From JBFMAI01 sp040755725 (GTDB lineage Bacteria; Planctomycetota; Phycisphaerae; UBA1845; Fen-1342): a DNA stretch of 13,980 nt. The notes below the pieces were generated by a model. It saw only the letters and a program-made list of their open reading frames with translations, made no database searches and was not told where the DNA came from. The position numbers were made by a program, and so were the translations under genes. Numbering within the stretch: position 1 is the first letter of the stretch; each line of letters opens with the position of its first letter. Below are positions 13,275 to 13,980 of this stretch, in pieces. The DNA lies in the NCBI GenBank assembly GCA_040755725.1, contig JBFMAI010000024.1, positions 1 to 13,980 on the forward strand. Direction: 5' to 3'.

Positions 13275-13980
13275 CTATGCGGCGTCGATGAGCTTGAGCT
13301 TCTCGCCGAACATGCGTTTGAGGGCGGGGATTAACGGCTGGTGCTCCGGGCGACGCAACTCCGGGTCGCCGGCGACCAGGGCGAAGGCGTCCTCCCGGGC
13401 CTGCTCCACCAGCGCGAAGTCGTCCACGATGCTGGCCACATTCAGCTCCGGCAGGCCGTGCTGGCGGGTGCCGAAAAGCTGCCCGGGGCCGCGTTGGGCG
13501 AGGTCGGCCTCGGCGATCTTGAAGCCGTCGGTCGTGCGGGCCATCACGGCCAGCCGCTCCGCCGCCTTCTCGCCGGAATCGTGCGCGATCAGCACGCACA
13601 GGCTGTCCTTGCTCCCGCGGCCCACGCGTCCGCGAAGCTGGTGAAGCTGCGACAGGCCGTACCGGTCGGCGTGCTCGACGATCATGATCGTCGCGTTCGG
13701 CACATCCACGCCGACCTCGACCACGGTCGTGGCGACGACCGCGTGCAGCCGCCCGGTGGTGAAATCGGCCACAATGGCGTCCTTCTCGCGTTGCGGCAGC
13801 GCGCCGTGTAGCAGCCCAACGTTCAATCCGGCCCACGGACCAGCAGTCAGCCGCCGGTGTACGTCGTTGACGGACGCGATCGCGGCCGCGTCACCGGGTG
13901 GGGTGGTGAGGAGGTGGGGAGGTGGGGAGGCGGAGACGTCGGGACGTGGGAACGTGGGCACGTGGGGAGGTGGGGACGTG
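13275..13980 (-). CDS. recG: ATP-dependent DNA helicase RecG, C-terminal part (partial)
   Basis: RecG remodels stalled replication forks and branch-migrates Holliday junctions. Only the C-terminal part is in the window; the frame is open to the right edge, so the N-terminal wedge and first helicase domain lie outside. The visible part contains LNVGLLHGALPQREKDAIVADF, motif V (VATTVVEVGVDVPNA), motif VI (QLHQLRGRVGRG), and the RecG-specific C-terminal blocks TTDGFKIAEADLAQRGPGQLFGTRQHG and LPELNVA. Before LNVGLLHG, where RecG normally continues from a conserved strand into a variable loop, the protein is Pro/Ser/His-rich, encoded by an 8-bp tandem repeat (13897-13980). Apparent starts in the repeat are not real. 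The repeat stays in frame with the helicase part within this window. Confidence 0.92.
   Translation of the reverse strand, partial: TSPPPHVPTFPRPDVSASPPPHLLTTPPGDAAAIASVNDVHRRLTAGPWAGLNVGLLHGALPQREKDAIVADFTTGRLHAVVATTVVEVGVDVPNATIMIVEHADRYGLSQLHQLRGRVGRGSKDSLCVLIAHDSGEKAAERLAVMARTTDGFKIAEADLAQRGPGQLFGTRQHGLPELNVASIVDDFALVEQAREDAFALVAGDPELRRPEHQPLIPALKRMFGEKLKLIDAA
13897..13980. repeat. 8-bp tandem repeat inside recG
   Basis: On the plus strand at least ten consecutive 8-base units of consensus (C/G)GTGGGGA run from 13897 to the window edge, for example GGTGGGGA at 13913, 13921 and 13969, CGTGGGAA at 13945, CGTGGGCA at 13953, CGTGGGGA at 13961. Some units vary (GGCGGAGA, CGTCGGGA). The array continues beyond the window. 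The visible sequence has no stop in the recG frame. Confidence 0.85.

Overview
The window looks like a chromosome piece from a high-GC Gram-negative bacterium, most likely a planctomycete (Planctomycetota, Phycisphaerae-like). This is an inference. It rests on exported proteins carrying a dockerin repeat or a PEP-CTERM signal, a HEAT-like secreted protein, a RecG with a low-complexity insertion, and GC-rich dispersed hairpin repeats between housekeeping genes. No rRNA, tRNA, CRISPR array, transposase or phage gene was seen.

Left part (1-3125): a gene-free leader, then three closely packed plus-strand genes: a secreted dockerin-domain protein (374-1435), a small protein with a degenerate HExxH-like motif (1460-1900), and a three-helix membrane protein (1897-2232, ATGA overlap). 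After about 350 non-coding bases comes a secreted protein (2589-3125) that seems to lack its C-terminus. This stretch looks accessory.

Core part (3203-10129): phosphoglycerate mutase gpmA; on the minus strand a secreted cyclophilin-type prolyl isomerase with two Ig-like domains, and iscX; a 7Fe ferredoxin divergent from iscX; a minus-strand HEAT-like exported protein; the N-degron adaptor clpS; and a probable operon of a receiver-like protein and a diguanylate cyclase with intact GGDEF motif and RxxD inhibitory site. Both receiver-like domains lack the phospho-acceptor Asp. Sigma70-like promoters can be proposed for several genes (gpmA, ferredoxin, prolyl isomerase, the receiver/GGDEF pair).

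Decay zone (10130-12048): hairpin repeats surround two exported-protein genes that each appear to carry a single-base deletion (PEP-CTERM protein, 10376-11079; second secreted protein, 11083-11597), followed by an orphan C-terminal reading-frame remnant and a dense cluster of inverted repeats. Within one hairpin family the copies differ by two compensatory base-pair changes, so the fold itself appears to be conserved.

Right part (12049-13980): class I fructose-bisphosphate aldolase (FbaB/DhnA type) and the C-terminal part of RecG, both on the minus strand. recG runs off the window through an 8-bp tandem repeat inside its reading frame. With gpmA, the aldolase gives the window two glycolytic/gluconeogenic enzymes, but they are not in one operon.
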